From Rhodocyclales bacterium (GTDB lineage: Bacteria > Pseudomonadota > Gammaproteobacteria > Burkholderiales > Rhodocyclaceae): a stretch of 64,000 bases of DNA. The notes under the pieces were generated by a model, which saw nothing but the letters and a program-made list of their open reading frames with translations, was not told the DNA's origin and searched no databases. The stretch covers positions 124,001 through 188,000 of the forward strand of contig JACRPA010000003.1 of NCBI GenBank assembly GCA_016214145.1, read 5' to 3'. Every line of letters begins with the position of its first letter. Positions within the stretch are counted from its first letter, which is position 1. This document shows, piece by piece, positions 44,555 to 56,128 of this stretch. Position numbers and translations under genes: made by a program.

Positions 44555-45832
44555 CTAGCGCCGAATGGCGCGATGTCCTATGTCGCGCCGCATCTGCAGG
44601 CCGTCGAACTCGATCTGCTCGGCGATAGCGTAGGCGCGCATCTGCGCCGCCCTGACGTTGTCGCCCAGCGCGGTGACGCAGAGCACGCGCCCGCCCGCCG
44701 TGACGACATCCTTGCCCGAGAGCGCGGTGCCGGCATGGAAGACGTGGTAGTCGTCGCCATTGCCGCCATGGGAGGGCAGGCCGTGGATGGGGTCGCCCTT
44801 GCGCGGCGCCTCCGGGTAGCCGGCCGCCGCCATGACGACGCCGAGGGCGACGCGGCGGTCCCACTCGGCCTCGATGTCCTTCAGACGGCAATGGATGGCC
44901 GCTTCGACCAGGTCGACCAGGTCGCTCTTCAGGCGCAGCATGATCGGCTGGGTTTCCGGGTCGCCCATGCGGCAGTTGAATTCCAGCGTCTTGACGCTGC
45001 CGTCCGGGGCGATCATCAGGCCGGCGTAAAGGAAGCCGGTGTAGGGAATGCCGTCCTGCGCCATGCCGTTGAGCGTCGGCATGATGACCTCGCGCATGGC
45101 GCGGGCGTGCACGGCCGGCGTCACCACCGGCGCCGGCGAATAGGCGCCCATGCCGCCGGTGTTGGGCCCCTCGTCGCCGTCGCGCAGCCGCTTGTGGTCC
45201 TGGCTGGTGGCCAGCGGCAGGGCATGCGTGCCGTCGCACATGACGATGAAGCTGGCCTCCTCGCCTTGGAGGAATTCCTCGATCACCACGCGGGCGCCGG
45301 CGTTGCCCATCTTGTTGTCGACCAGCATCAGGTCGATGGCGGCGTGCGCCTCGGCGGAATCCATGGCGACCACGACGCCCTTGCCGGCGGCCAGCCCGTC
45401 GGCCTTGACGACGATGGGCGCGCCCTGCGCATCGACGTAGGCATGCGCCGCCTCGGCATCGCTGAAGGTTGCGAAGGCCGCAGTGGGGATCCTGTGCCGC
45501 TGCATGAAGCGCTTGGCGAAATCCTTGGAGGATTCGAGTTGCGCCGCTTCGCGCGTCGGCCCGAAGATCGCAAGGTTCTTGGCGCGGAAGGCGTTCACCA
45601 CGCCGGCGGCGAGCGGCGCCTCGGGGCCGACCACGGTGAGGTGGATCTGCTCGCGTTCGGCAAAGGCGACGAGGTCGTCGACCGCCGTGATCTGCACGTT
45701 CTCCAGGCCGTTTTCTCGCGCCGTGCCGGCGTTGCCGGGGGCGACGAAGACTTTCTGGATGCGCGCCGACTTCGCCAGCCGCCAGGCCAGCGCATGCTCG
45801 CGGCCGCCGGAGCCGATAACAAGTAACTTCAT
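44555..45832 (-). CDS. purD: Phosphoribosylamine-glycine ligase
   Basis: A 425-residue ATP-grasp enzyme, second step of de novo purine synthesis. It has [19 protein letters not shown] at the N-terminus, [18 protein letters not shown], the [19 protein letters not shown] signature and [20 protein letters not shown] longer ORF start at 45868 lies in an inverted repeat and is rejected. It lies downstream of purH, separated by a repeat. Confidence 0.98.
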   Translation of the reverse strand: MKLLVIGSGGREHALAWRLAKSARIQKVFVAPGNAGTARENGLENVQITAVDDLVAFAEREQIHLTVVGPEAPLAAGVVNAFRAKNLAIFGPTREAAQLESSKDFAKRFMQRHRIPTAAFATFSDAEAAHAYVDAQGAPIVVKADGLAAGKGVVVAMDSAEAHAAIDLMLVDNKMGNAGARVVIEEFLQGEEASFIVMCDGTHALPLATSQDHKRLRDGDEGPNTGGMGAYSPAPVVTPAVHARAMREVIMPTLNGMAQDGIPYTGFLYAGLMIAPDGSVKTLEFNCRMGDPETQPIMLRLKSDLVDLVEAAIHCRLKDIEAEWDRRVALGVVMAAAGYPEAPRKGDPIHGLPSHGGNGDDYHVFHAGTALSGKDVVTAGGRVLCVTALGDNVRAAQMRAYAIAEQIEFDGLQMRRDIGHRAIRR

Positions 45833-45844
45833 GAAAACACCTTT

Positions 45845-45920
45845 ACCACCAAGGCACCAAGACACCACGTAGCACCAGGATTTTCTTTGTGGCCCTTGGT
45901 GCCTTGGTGTCTTGGTGGTT
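45845..45920. repeat. CACCAAG inverted repeat between purH and purD
   Basis: ACCACCAAGGCACCAAGACA and, inverted, GTGCCTTGGTGTCTTGGTGG; made of repeated CACCAAG units. Confidence 0.75.
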
Positions 45921-45926
45921 CAAGAT

Positions 45927-47510
<1,584 letters not shown>

Positions 47511-47516
47511 TTTTCA

Positions 47517-47596
47517 GTGAGGAGTGAGGAGTGAAGAGTGAGGAGTGGTTGATGCGCGGTTTTTTTACGCCTCACTCCTCACTCCTAACACCTCAC
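47517..47596. repeat. GTGAGGAGT-type inverted repeat before purH
   Basis: GTGAGGAGTGAGGAGTGAAG (47517 onward) and, inverted, CTCACTCCTCACTCCTAACA (47571 onward). It overlaps the fis stop codon. Confidence 0.7.
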
Positions 47597-47844
47597 AGGA
47601 GTTTGTGTTCGACCAGCTTGCGCCGCAGGGTGTTGCGGTTGATGCCGAGCATTTCCGCGGCGATCGTCTGGTTGCCGTCGGCTTCGCGCATGACGACCTC
47701 CAGCATCGGACGCTCGATGTTGTTCAGGACCATGTCGTAGATGGCGCAGGGCTTCTCGCCGTCGAGATCCTTGAAGTAGCGGTCGAGCGAACGCCTGACG
47801 CACTCGGCGATTTCGCTGCGACTTGCAGGGGTGGCGCGGCTCAT
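47593..47844 (-). CDS. fis: Fis family DNA-binding protein
   Basis: An 83-residue nucleoid protein. The C-terminal helix-turn-helix is clear (EADGNQTIAAEMLGINRNTLRRKL), and the N-terminal part matches short Fis proteins of betaproteobacteria. Its ATG overlaps the dusB stop (ATGA), the widespread dusB-fis arrangement. Confidence 0.95.
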   Translation of the reverse strand: MSRATPASRSEIAECVRRSLDRYFKDLDGEKPCAIYDMVLNNIERPMLEVVMREADGNQTIAAEMLGINRNTLRRKLVEHKLL

Positions 47845-48848
47845 GCAGCGAGCTCCTCGATGTAGAAGAGACGATCGTTCTGCGCGGCGAGGTCGAGGAA
47901 GAAGGTGTCGACCGCGGCAAGCTGCGCATCGATCGTCGGCAATTGGTTCATGGCGTGGCGGAACTGGGCCGAGCCCGCCAGGCCCTTGGTGTACCAGGAG
48001 ATGTGCTTGCGCGCGACGCGGACGCCGGTTTCAAAACCGTAGAAATCGTAGAGTTCGGCGAGGTGGCCGCGCAGCACCTGGTGGATTTCGTCGACGCGCG
48101 GCGCCGGCAGCTTCTCGCCGGTGGCGAGGAAGTGCTCGATCTCGCGGAAGATCCACGGCCGGCCCTGGGCGGCGCGGCCGATCATGACGGCATCGGCGCC
48201 GGTGGCGTCGAGCACCTGCTTCGCCTTTTCCGGCGAGGTGATGTCGCCGTTGGCGATGATCGGGATGCGCGCCTCCGCCTTCACCGCGGCGATGGTCTCG
48301 TATTCGGCGTCGCCCGCGTAGCCGCAGGCGCGGGTGCGGCCGTGGATGGCCAGCGCGCGGATGCCGGCGCGCTCGGCGATCTTCAGGATCGCCAGGGCAT
48401 TCTTGTTCGACTTGTCCCAGCCGGTGCGGATCTTCAGCGTGACGGGGACTGCCGCCGCCTGCACCACGGCGTCGAGAATCCGCTCGACCAGCGGCTCGTT
48501 CTGCAGCAGCGCGGAGCCGGCCATGACGTTGCAGATCTTCTTCGCCGGGCAGCCCATGTTGATGTCGATGATCTGCGCGCCCTGGTCGACGTTGTAGCGG
48601 GCGGCTTGCGCCATCATTTCCGGAACGGCGCCGGCGATCTGCACGGAGACCGGCTGCACTTCGCCCTCGTGGTTGGCGCGGCGCTTCGTTTTGGCGCTGC
48701 CGTAGAGCAGCGAATTGGAGGTGACCATTTCCGAAACGGCGAGCCCGGCACCCATGCGTTTGCACAGCTGGCGGAAGGGACGGTCGGTGACCCCGGCCAT
48801 GGGCGCGACGAACAGGTTGTTGCGTAGCGTGTAGCCGGCGAATTGCAT
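47841..48848 (-). CDS. dusB: tRNA-dihydrouridine synthase B
   Basis: A 335-residue FMN enzyme reducing uridines in the D-loop of tRNA. It has NNLFVAPMAGVTDRPFRQLC, the IDINMGCPAKKICN motif with catalytic Cys, AIHGRTRACGYAGDAEY and DAVMIGRAAQGRPWIFREI. Start at ATG 48848. It is the first gene of a dusB-fis-purH-purD-hemF run. Confidence 0.97.
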   Translation of the reverse strand: MQFAGYTLRNNLFVAPMAGVTDRPFRQLCKRMGAGLAVSEMVTSNSLLYGSAKTKRRANHEGEVQPVSVQIAGAVPEMMAQAARYNVDQGAQIIDINMGCPAKKICNVMAGSALLQNEPLVERILDAVVQAAAVPVTLKIRTGWDKSNKNALAILKIAERAGIRALAIHGRTRACGYAGDAEYETIAAVKAEARIPIIANGDITSPEKAKQVLDATGADAVMIGRAAQGRPWIFREIEHFLATGEKLPAPRVDEIHQVLRGHLAELYDFYGFETGVRVARKHISWYTKGLAGSAQFRHAMNQLPTIDAQLAAVDTFFLDLAAQNDRLFYIEELAA

Positions 48849-48959
48849 CGGGCGCTCTGCGTTCGGGGGTCTTGGGGAAGGCGCGAATTGTAACCCAATT
48901 CGCCGCATGCCGGCATCAACTGTCGTGAAGCCGAATGGGGAGAATTTTATTGCCGGACC

Positions 48960-50096
48960 TTACCAACCGCGGGCGCCGAAAATCATGCGCCGCGCAAGAA
49001 AGCGGCGCGCGGCAGGCAGGAGATCGAGCGCCAGCAGGCCGGCGCCGCGGGCATGCCCGGCCAGGCCGCCGCGCAAGCCGAACAGCCGCACCAGGCCGTC
49101 GGTGAAGCCGATGGTGCCGCGCCGATCGAGTTGCCGCGCCGCGGCATGGCGCGCCAGCAGCGCAGCGCTGCCGCAATCGGCCGGGCCTTCCTGCAGGAGA
49201 CGGGCCAGTTGCGTCACGTCGCGCAGGGCCAGATTGAAGCCCTGCCCGGCGACCGGGTGCAGCGTCTGCGCGGCATTGCCCAGCCAGACGGCGCGCCCGG
49301 CCACGGGCGTTTCGCGGTAGCGCAGGCCGAGCGGGAAGGCCGTGCGCTCGCTGGCGCCGGCGAATTCGAACCGGCCGGAGAAAGCGTCGTTCAGGCACGA
49401 CAAAAAATCCCGGTCATCGAGGGCCAGCAGACCGGCGGATTCGTTGTCGGGCACCGTCCACACCAGGGCGTAGCGGTCGCTCAGGGGCAGGAGCGCGACG
49501 GGGCCGTTTGCCGTGAAGCGCTCGTAGGCCATGCCGGACGGCGCTTCGCGCGTCTGCACGCTGGCGATGATCGCCTGCTGGCCGTAGTCGCGGCGGCGGA
49601 TGTCAGTCTCTTCACTGATGGCACCTTCCGCCCAGGCGACCAGTTGCGCCGGGATGGCCTCGCTGCCCTGCGGGGCGGCGCACTGCAGCAGCACGCGGTC
49701 CGCAGCGGTTTCGCTGTCCGTCACGCGCGTCCCGTGCCGGATGGCCACGCCGGCGGCCGCGCAGGATTGGGCGAGCGCCGCGCCGACCCTGCCCGCCTCG
49801 GCCACGTAGCCGAGCGCCGGCACGCCGGCCTCTTCGGCCTTGATCAGCGTTCTGCCGAGACGGCCCTGCTGCGAGACGTGGATGGTCGAGATGGGCGTGG
49901 CGCCGATCGCCGTCCAGGCGCCGAGGCGATCGAGGATCTGGCGCGAACCGTGCGAGAGGGCGAGCACGCGCCGGTCGCTGCCTGCGTCGCCGGACTGTCG
50001 CGCATCGATCACTTCGCAAGCGATGCCGGCCTGCCGCAGGAGCAGCGCGAGGGCAAGGCCGACCGGCCCTCCCCCCACGATGGCGACGGGAAGCAT
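48960..50096 (-). CDS. ubiH: UbiH/UbiF/COQ6-family FAD hydroxylase
   Basis: A 378-residue flavin monooxygenase of ubiquinone ring hydroxylation. It has the N-terminal FAD loop VAIVGGGPVGLALALLLRQAG, a DRRVLALSHGS region and the second FAD motif in GNAAQTLHPVAGQGFNLALRD, where the usual GDAAH is changed to GNAAQ as in several UbiH proteins. Its ATG overlaps the pepP stop (TGATG), the common pepP-ubiH pairing. Which ring position it hydroxylates cannot be decided by sequence reading alone. Confidence 0.85.
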   Translation of the reverse strand: MLPVAIVGGGPVGLALALLLRQAGIACEVIDARQSGDAGSDRRVLALSHGSRQILDRLGAWTAIGATPISTIHVSQQGRLGRTLIKAEEAGVPALGYVAEAGRVGAALAQSCAAAGVAIRHGTRVTDSETAADRVLLQCAAPQGSEAIPAQLVAWAEGAISEETDIRRRDYGQQAIIASVQTREAPSGMAYERFTANGPVALLPLSDRYALVWTVPDNESAGLLALDDRDFLSCLNDAFSGRFEFAGASERTAFPLGLRYRETPVAGRAVWLGNAAQTLHPVAGQGFNLALRDVTQLARLLQEGPADCGSAALLARHAAARQLDRRGTIGFTDGLVRLFGLRGGLAGHARGAGLLALDLLPAARRFLARRMIFGARGW

Positions 50097-51400
50097 CAGC
50101 CTCGTTGCGCCATCAGCGATTCGATTTCGCCGATGGTTCTGGGCGCGGCGGTGGTGAGGATTTCGCAGCCGCCGGCGGTGACGAGCGCGTTGTCCTCGAT
50201 GCGAATGCCGATATCCCACAGCGCCCGCGGCACATCATCCGAGGCGCGGATGTAGCAGCCGGGCTCGACGGTGAGCGTCATGCCGGGTTGCAGGGGACGC
50301 CAAGCTCCGTCGACCTTGTATTCGCCGGCATCGTGGACGTCCATGCCGAGCCAGTGGCCGGTGCGGTGCATGTAGAAGCGGCGGTAGGCGCCCGACTCGA
50401 CGATGCCGTCGACGCTGCCGGAGAGCAGTTTCAGGTCGAGCATGCCCCGGGCCAGGACGCGCAGGGCTGCTTCGTGCGGCGCGTCCCAGGCATTGCCGGG
50501 AGCGATCCGGGCGATCGCCGCCTGCTGCGCGGCGAGCACGAGTTCGTAGACGTCGCGCTGGGCCGGCGAGAATCTTCCGTTCACCGGAAACGTGCGCGTG
50601 ATGTCCGCGGCGTAGGAGTCGACTTCGCAGCCGGCGTCGATGAGCAGCAGATCGCCGTCCCGCAGGGGCTGACTATTGCCGACGTAATGCAGGATGCAGG
50701 CGTTGGCGCCGCCGGCGACGATGGGGGAATAGGCGGGGGCCTGCGCGCCGCAGCGGCGGAACTCGTGCGCCAACTCCGCCTCGATCTCGTATTCGAAGCG
50801 GCCGGGCGCGGCGGCGCGCATGGCGCGGCGGTGCGCCGCCGCGGAGATGTCGGCGGCGCGGCGCATGTCGGCGATCTCGTGCGCATCCTTGACGAGGCGC
50901 ATCTCGTCGAGTTCGACGCGCACGTCGCGGATCTCCGCCGGCGCATGGGCGCCGCTGCGCACGTCGGCGCGCACGCGGTTGAGCGCGGCGACGAGGCGGT
51001 CGTCCCAGTCGGCATCGTGCCCCATCGAGTAGTGCAGCACGGACTGGCCGGCGAGCAGCTCGGACAGCTTCTCGTCGAAGCTGCCGATCGGGTAGGCGGC
51101 ATCGAAGCCGAAGACCTCGCGAGCAGCCTCAGGCCCGTGGCGGAAACCGTCCCACACTTCCTTGTCCGCATTTTTTTCGCGACAGAAGAGCAGGGCCTGC
51201 GGATTGTCCCCCGCGACCAGCACGACGACGGCTTCCGGCTCGCCGAAGCCGGACAGGTAATAGAAGTAGCTGTCGTGGCGATAGGGGTAGTGCGAGTCGC
51301 GGTTGCGCACGCGCTCCGGCGCGGTCGGGATCACGGCGATGCCGCGCCCCATCGTCCTGATCAGGCGTACACGGCGGTCGACGAAGGCTTGGAGGTTCAC
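50096..51400 (-). CDS. pepP: Xaa-Pro aminopeptidase
   Basis: A 434-residue M24B metallopeptidase removing N-terminal residues before proline. The metal ligands lie in LLIDAGCEVDSYAADITRTF, HRTGHWLGMDVHDAG, MTLTVEPGCYI and WDIGIRIEDNALV. The N-terminal creatinase-like domain is complete (RDSHYPYRHDSYFYYLSGF). It is first in the pepP-ubiH pair. Confidence 0.96.
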   Translation of the reverse strand: MNLQAFVDRRVRLIRTMGRGIAVIPTAPERVRNRDSHYPYRHDSYFYYLSGFGEPEAVVVLVAGDNPQALLFCREKNADKEVWDGFRHGPEAAREVFGFDAAYPIGSFDEKLSELLAGQSVLHYSMGHDADWDDRLVAALNRVRADVRSGAHAPAEIRDVRVELDEMRLVKDAHEIADMRRAADISAAAHRRAMRAAAPGRFEYEIEAELAHEFRRCGAQAPAYSPIVAGGANACILHYVGNSQPLRDGDLLLIDAGCEVDSYAADITRTFPVNGRFSPAQRDVYELVLAAQQAAIARIAPGNAWDAPHEAALRVLARGMLDLKLLSGSVDGIVESGAYRRFYMHRTGHWLGMDVHDAGEYKVDGAWRPLQPGMTLTVEPGCYIRASDDVPRALWDIGIRIEDNALVTAGGCEILTTAAPRTIGEIESLMAQRG

Positions 51401-51444
51401 GGGCGAAACCGGTCGTTGAGGTTGAAACGATTATAGAACCTAAC

Positions 51445-52149
51445 TCACGAATTTTTGTGAGATAGGTTCTCACCCGAGAGGAGCCGGTCGAGTTCGGCGA
51501 GGCGCTCGGGCGTGCCGACGTCCATCCAGCGGCCGGCATGCAGTTCGCCGCTGACGGCGCCTTCGCCCATGGCCGCGCGCAGCAGCGGGGCGAGCTTCGC
51601 CTTGGCGCCCCGCACGATGCCGGCAAACAGTGCGGGCGAGTAGAGGCCGATGCCGGAGAAGGTGAGCTTCGGTTCGCCTGCGTCGGACACCCTGTCGTCG
51701 CGCAGGGCGAAGTCGCCTCGCGGATGCTGCGGCGGATTGGGCACCAGCACCAGATGGGCCTGCAGATGGCGGTCCGGCAGGGTGCGGGCAAGTTCGGCCA
51801 GTCGCGCGTAGTCGAAATCGCAGGCGATGTCGCCGTTGATGGCCATGAAGGGCTCGCTGCCGAGCAGCGGCAGGGCGTTGGCGATGCCGCCGGCGGTTTC
51901 CAGCGCCTCCCCTTCCGGCGAATAGCGGATGGCTGCGCCGAAGCGCGCGCCGTCGCCCAGCGCGGCCTCGATCAGGCGGCCGAGGTGGGCGTGGTTGATG
52001 ACGATGTCGCGGATGCCGGCGCGCACCAGCGCCTCGATGTGCCAGACGATGAGCGGCTTGCCGCCTGCGCGCAGCAGCGGCTTCGGCGTCTCGTCGGTGA
52101 GCGGACGCATGCGTTCGCCGCGGCCGGCGGCGAGGATCATCGCGCGCAT
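51445..52149 (-). CDS. murU: N-acetylmuramate-1-phosphate uridylyltransferase
   Basis: A 234-residue nucleotidyltransferase with [20 protein letters not shown], the [10 protein letters not shown] segment and [10 protein letters not shown] metal site. With AmgK it recycles peptidoglycan MurNAc to UDP-MurNAc, a route known from pseudomonads. Its ATG overlaps the amgK stop (TGATG), supporting this assignment over a generic sugar-nucleotide transferase. Confidence 0.92.
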   Translation of the reverse strand: MRAMILAAGRGERMRPLTDETPKPLLRAGGKPLIVWHIEALVRAGIRDIVINHAHLGRLIEAALGDGARFGAAIRYSPEGEALETAGGIANALPLLGSEPFMAINGDIACDFDYARLAELARTLPDRHLQAHLVLVPNPPQHPRGDFALRDDRVSDAGEPKLTFSGIGLYSPALFAGIVRGAKAKLAPLLRAAMGEGAVSGELHAGRWMDVGTPERLAELDRLLSGENLSHKNS

Positions 52150-53144
52150 CAGAACGTGTAGCCCACTTGCGGCGTGAGCTTCTCCAGTTCATCGAAGAGG
52201 CGCGCGAGCGGCGCAAGCTGGTTGTAGCGGGCGGCGACCTGTCGCACATAGTTTACGAAGCGCGGCGTGTCGGCGAGGTACTTCGGCTTGCCGTCGCGGT
52301 AGTGGATGCGGGCGAAGATGCCCAGCACTTTCAGGTGCCGCTGCAGGCCCATCCACTCCAGGTCGCGGTAGAAGGCGCCGAAGTCGGCATCCACCGGCAG
52401 CCCGGCGCGCCGGGCCTTTTCCCAGTAGCGCGCCGCCCAGTCGAGTACGCGCGCCTCCTCCCAACTGACGAAGGCGTCGCGAAAGAGCGAGGCCACGTCG
52501 TAGCTGACGGGGCCGTGCACCGCATCCTGGAAATCCAGCACGCCGGGATTGTCCGCGCAGACCATCAGGTTGCGCGGCATGTAGTCGCGGTGCACATACA
52601 CCTTCGGCTGGGCGAGGATGTTCCGCAAAAGGAGGGTGTGCATGCGCTCCAGCGTTTCCTGCTGTTGCGCAGTGAGCGGCGCGCCGAGATGCCGGGCGAC
52701 ATACCAGTCGGGAAACAGGTTCAGCTCGCGCCGCAGCAGGGCCTCGTCGTAGGGCGGCAGTGCATCGGGACGGCTGGCGAGCTGCCATTTGACGAGGGCG
52801 TCGAGGGCGTCGCGAAACAGGCTGTCGGCGTTCGCATCGTCGAGCGCGTCGAGGTAGGTGGTGCTGCCCAGATCCGTCAGCAGGAGCAGGCCGCGCTGCA
52901 GATCCTGGGCAAGGACCTGCGGCGCATGCACGCCGGCGCCGTGCAGCAGTCCGGCGACATGCACGAAAGGGCGGCAGTCCTCGTGCTCGGGCGGGGCGTC
53001 CATGACGATGCGGGTGAGGCCGTCGTCGAAGGTGATGCGGAAATAGCGCCGGAAGCTGGCGTCGGCGGAGGCGGGGGCGACCGCGTGCGGCCGTCCGGGG
53101 AACAGCCCGGCCAGCCATTGATGGACCAGTTCGAGGCGTTGCAT
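52149..53144 (-). CDS. amgK: N-acetylmuramate/N-acetylglucosamine kinase
   Basis: A 331-residue kinase of the aminoglycoside phosphotransferase fold. It has [20 protein letters not shown], the catalytic [13 protein letters not shown] and the metal-binding [19 protein letters not shown]. AmgK phosphorylates MurNAc at the anomeric position; MurU then adds UMP. Start is ATG 53144. It is divergent from lptD, as seen in many proteobacteria. Confidence 0.92.
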   Translation of the reverse strand: MQRLELVHQWLAGLFPGRPHAVAPASADASFRRYFRITFDDGLTRIVMDAPPEHEDCRPFVHVAGLLHGAGVHAPQVLAQDLQRGLLLLTDLGSTTYLDALDDANADSLFRDALDALVKWQLASRPDALPPYDEALLRRELNLFPDWYVARHLGAPLTAQQQETLERMHTLLLRNILAQPKVYVHRDYMPRNLMVCADNPGVLDFQDAVHGPVSYDVASLFRDAFVSWEEARVLDWAARYWEKARRAGLPVDADFGAFYRDLEWMGLQRHLKVLGIFARIHYRDGKPKYLADTPRFVNYVRQVAARYNQLAPLARLFDELEKLTPQVGYTF

Positions 53145-53260
53145 TGCCGGTTTGGCGCAGGTTTCGAAAGGCGCGCTTGATGATAAACTACGCGATTCTA
53201 CCATTGCTGCCGTAGCGTCCTTCCCGGTTACGCAGCGGCTAATACGAAAAAGAACGCAGA

Positions 53261-56107
53261 ATGCACGCTTCGGCGCGGCTTGCTCTTGTTTTCGCTCTCG
53301 GCTTGTCCGGCACCCTGCGGGCTGCCGAGAATCTGCCGCTGCTGCGCGTCGATCCGGCACTGCTCGGATCGGGCGCGGTGACGGCGCCGCCGCCGCGCCC
53401 GGCCGAACCGTCCGCCGCCGAGGCGAAGCCTGTCCAGGCTGTCCCGCAGGCACCGCCGGCGCGCGAGGAGACGGTGGCCCGGCCGGCCGTCGCAGCCCCG
53501 GCGCAGCCGGAAAGAAGGAGCGAGCCCCCCGTTCCCGTGGCGCAGCAAGCAAAGCCCCCGGTAAGCCAGCCCGTTGCCGCGGAAAAAATCGAGCCGCGCA
53601 AGGAAACGGCTGCATCCGCCAGGCCCGCCGCTCCGAAGGAAGCGCCCAAGGCGGCTGCATCCGTCGCGCCCCAGGCGTCCGAGGCAAGTCAGGCCCAGAT
53701 CGCACAGCCCCCCCTGGTGGAGGAGCAACCGGCACTGCAGCCGCTGTATTCCGCCCACGCGGATGCCGGGCTTGTCCCGGCGCTCAGGCCTGCCGGCCAG
53801 CTTTCCCCTCTGCAGGTTGACAAGAACGCCGTCTACCCGACCTTCATTGCCGCTTCGCGCCTCGACGGCCGCAACGACAACGAAGTCGTCGCCCAGGGCG
53901 AAGCGGAGCTGCGCAAGGCCAATACGTCCCTCACCGCCGACCGCCTGACCTACTGGAAGGTCGAGGACGAGATGGAAGCGGTGGGCAATGTGCGGCTGGC
54001 CAAGGATGCCGAGGTTTTCACCGGACCGAAGCTGCGCCTGAACATGACGGACTACACCGGATCTTTCGAGCAGCCCAGCTACTCGATCTCGAAACTGGCC
54101 AAAACCACCAAGCAGCCCTATTCCGTTACAGAGGGCGGGAGCCTGATACCGGGCAAAAAATTGCCGTCTTTCCTCCCCAAGGACAAGAGCGAGAAGCCCG
54201 TCTTGACAGTGATTGCGGGCGAAGTGATGGATGATCCCGGCAAGGTGACGACAGCTTCCGGCACGGCGGATCGGATCCAATTCCAGGGGCATAACCACAT
54301 GCGCCTGACGAATGCCACCTACAGTACTTGTGCCGCGGACGACCCGGACTGGTACGCCAGGGTGGCCGAACTCAGCCTCGATTACGACAGGGAGGTTGGC
54401 GAAGGGCGCGATGCCAGCGTCGTATTCAAGGGCGTGCCGCTATTCTATACGCCGTGGCTCAGCTTCTCGCTGAACAACAAGCGCAAATCGGGTCTGCTGG
54501 CGCCGACCATCGGCAGCAGCACCAAGTCGGGCCTCGAATTCGCCCTGCCCTACTATTGGGACATCGCGCCGAACATGGATGCGACGATTACGCCGAGGGA
54601 GATGTCCAAGCGCGGCCTGCAGATCAATGGCGAGTTCCGCTACCTGAATCATGACTACCGCGGCCAGGTCAGGGCCGAATGGCTGCCCAACGACAAGCTG
54701 ACGCAGACGAATCGCTACGGCTATTCGATTGCTCACAACCAGAATTTCGGGGGCGGCTTAACGGGCACGCTGAACCTCAACGGCGTTTCGGATGCCACCT
54801 ATCTTTCCGATCTGCATACCCGGATAGGGTCGTCCTCGCAGGTCAATCTGCTGCGCCAGGGCACCCTGTCCTACAGCGGCGGCTGGTGGTGGGCCGGGGC
54901 GAACGTGCAGCGTTACCAGACCCTGCAGAACCCATTGCTGGCTTTCGTCGACAAGCCCTATGAGCGCGTGCCGCAGCTTACGCTGATGGCCAGCCGTCCT
55001 GAATTCCTCGGCGGCACGGCCTTTGCCTTCACCGGCGAGTATGTCAACTTCGACCATCCCACCAAGGACACCGGCCGGCGCCTGACCTTCTATCCGCAGC
55101 TGTCCCTGCCGTTGCAGACGGCCGCCTGGCACCTGACGCCGAAAATAGGCCTGCATACGACGCGCTATGACCTCAACCGGGTGGTGCCGGGGAGCGGACC
55201 GGATACCATCGTGCGCAGCCTGCCCATCCTAAGCGTCGACTCCGGCGTGGCGTTCGAGCGCGAGGTGTCGTGGTTCGGCCATTCCCTCGCGCAGACGCTG
55301 GAGCCGAGGCTGTATTACCTGCTCGTGCCCCAGCGCAACCAGGACAAGATACCGCAGTTCGACACCGGCGCGATGGACTTCAACTTCGCGACGATATTTT
55401 CAGACAACGTTTATTCCGGCGTGGATCGCATCGCGGACGCCAACCAGCTTACTGCCGCGCTCACCTCGCGGCTGATCGATCCGCAGACGGGAGAGGAGTA
55501 TGTCCGCGGCATGGTCGGGCAGCGTTACTACTTTGCCAAGCAGCAAGTCACTTTGCAGGGGGAATCGGCGCGGCCCGCCGGCACATCCGATTTCCTTGCC
55601 GCACTGTCCGGACGGATCCTGCCCAATACCTTCGCCGATGTCGCCTGGCAGTACGATCCGCGCGAACGCGCAACCGAGCGCTTCGCCGTCGGCGGGCGCT
55701 GGCAGCCGGACTTCGCCAAGGTGCTGAATGCGAGCTATCGCTATACCCGCGACCATAGCGGCATCACGGGCGGAACCGCAGGCATACGCCAGGTGGATTT
55801 CTCCGGTCAGTGGCCGCTGGGTCGCGGCTGGTATGGCGTCGGACGCTTCAATTACTCGCTGCGCGAGAGCAAGATCGTCGAAACGCTCGGCGGCCTGGAG
55901 TACAACGGCGGCTGCTGGGTCGGCAGGGTGGTGCTGCAGCGCTACGCCACGGCTACGGGCGATGCCAACAAGGCGATATTCGTCCAGCTCGAGCTCAACG
56001 ACTTCGCGAAGATCGGCTCCAATCCGCTCGAACTGCTGGCGCGCAGGATTCCGGGCTATGGTCTGATCAACAAGTCCGCGTCGGATCCCGTGTTCGGCTA
56101 CGATTGA
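53261..56107 (+). CDS. lptD: LPS-assembly protein LptD
   Basis: A 948-residue outer-membrane barrel that inserts lipopolysaccharide into the outer leaflet together with LptE. It has a signal peptide (LALVFALGLSGTLRA) and then an unusually long Pro/Ala/Glu-rich linker (about 37-160) absent from the common ~780-residue proteins. The OstA-like beta-taco follows (VDKNAVYPTFIAASRLDG, NEVVAQGEAELRKANTSLTA), then the barrel with FKGVPLFYTPWLSFSLNNKRKSG-type strands (broken here) and SLAQTLEPRLYYLLVP. The end GYGLINKSASDPVFGYD is an outer-membrane-like C-terminus. It heads lptD-surA-pdxA-rsmA. Confidence 0.97.
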   Translation: MHASARLALVFALGLSGTLRAAENLPLLRVDPALLGSGAVTAPPPRPAEPSAAEAKPVQAVPQAPPAREETVARPAVAAPAQPERRSEPPVPVAQQAKPPVSQPVAAEKIEPRKETAASARPAAPKEAPKAAASVAPQASEASQAQIAQPPLVEEQPALQPLYSAHADAGLVPALRPAGQLSPLQVDKNAVYPTFIAASRLDGRNDNEVVAQGEAELRKANTSLTADRLTYWKVEDEMEAVGNVRLAKDAEVFTGPKLRLNMTDYTGSFEQPSYSISKLAKTTKQPYSVTEGGSLIPGKKLPSFLPKDKSEKPVLTVIAGEVMDDPGKVTTASGTADRIQFQGHNHMRLTNATYSTCAADDPDWYARVAELSLDYDREVGEGRDASVVFKGVPLFYTPWLSFSLNNKRKSGLLAPTIGSSTKSGLEFALPYYWDIAPNMDATITPREMSKRGLQINGEFRYLNHDYRGQVRAEWLPNDKLTQTNRYGYSIAHNQNFGGGLTGTLNLNGVSDATYLSDLHTRIGSSSQVNLLRQGTLSYSGGWWWAGANVQRYQTLQNPLLAFVDKPYERVPQLTLMASRPEFLGGTAFAFTGEYVNFDHPTKDTGRRLTFYPQLSLPLQTAAWHLTPKIGLHTTRYDLNRVVPGSGPDTIVRSLPILSVDSGVAFEREVSWFGHSLAQTLEPRLYYLLVPQRNQDKIPQFDTGAMDFNFATIFSDNVYSGVDRIADANQLTAALTSRLIDPQTGEEYVRGMVGQRYYFAKQQVTLQGESARPAGTSDFLAALSGRILPNTFADVAWQYDPRERATERFAVGGRWQPDFAKVLNASYRYTRDHSGITGGTAGIRQVDFSGQWPLGRGWYGVGRFNYSLRESKIVETLGGLEYNGGCWVGRVVLQRYATATGDANKAIFVQLELNDFAKIGSNPLELLARRIPGYGLINKSASDPVFGYD

Positions 56108-56128
56108 CGACGACAGGAAGGTGTTTCA

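Noticed and set aside
45833..45868. Longer purD start at 45868
   Set aside because: It lies in the CACCAAG inverted repeat; the conserved N-terminus begins exactly at the ATG at 45832.
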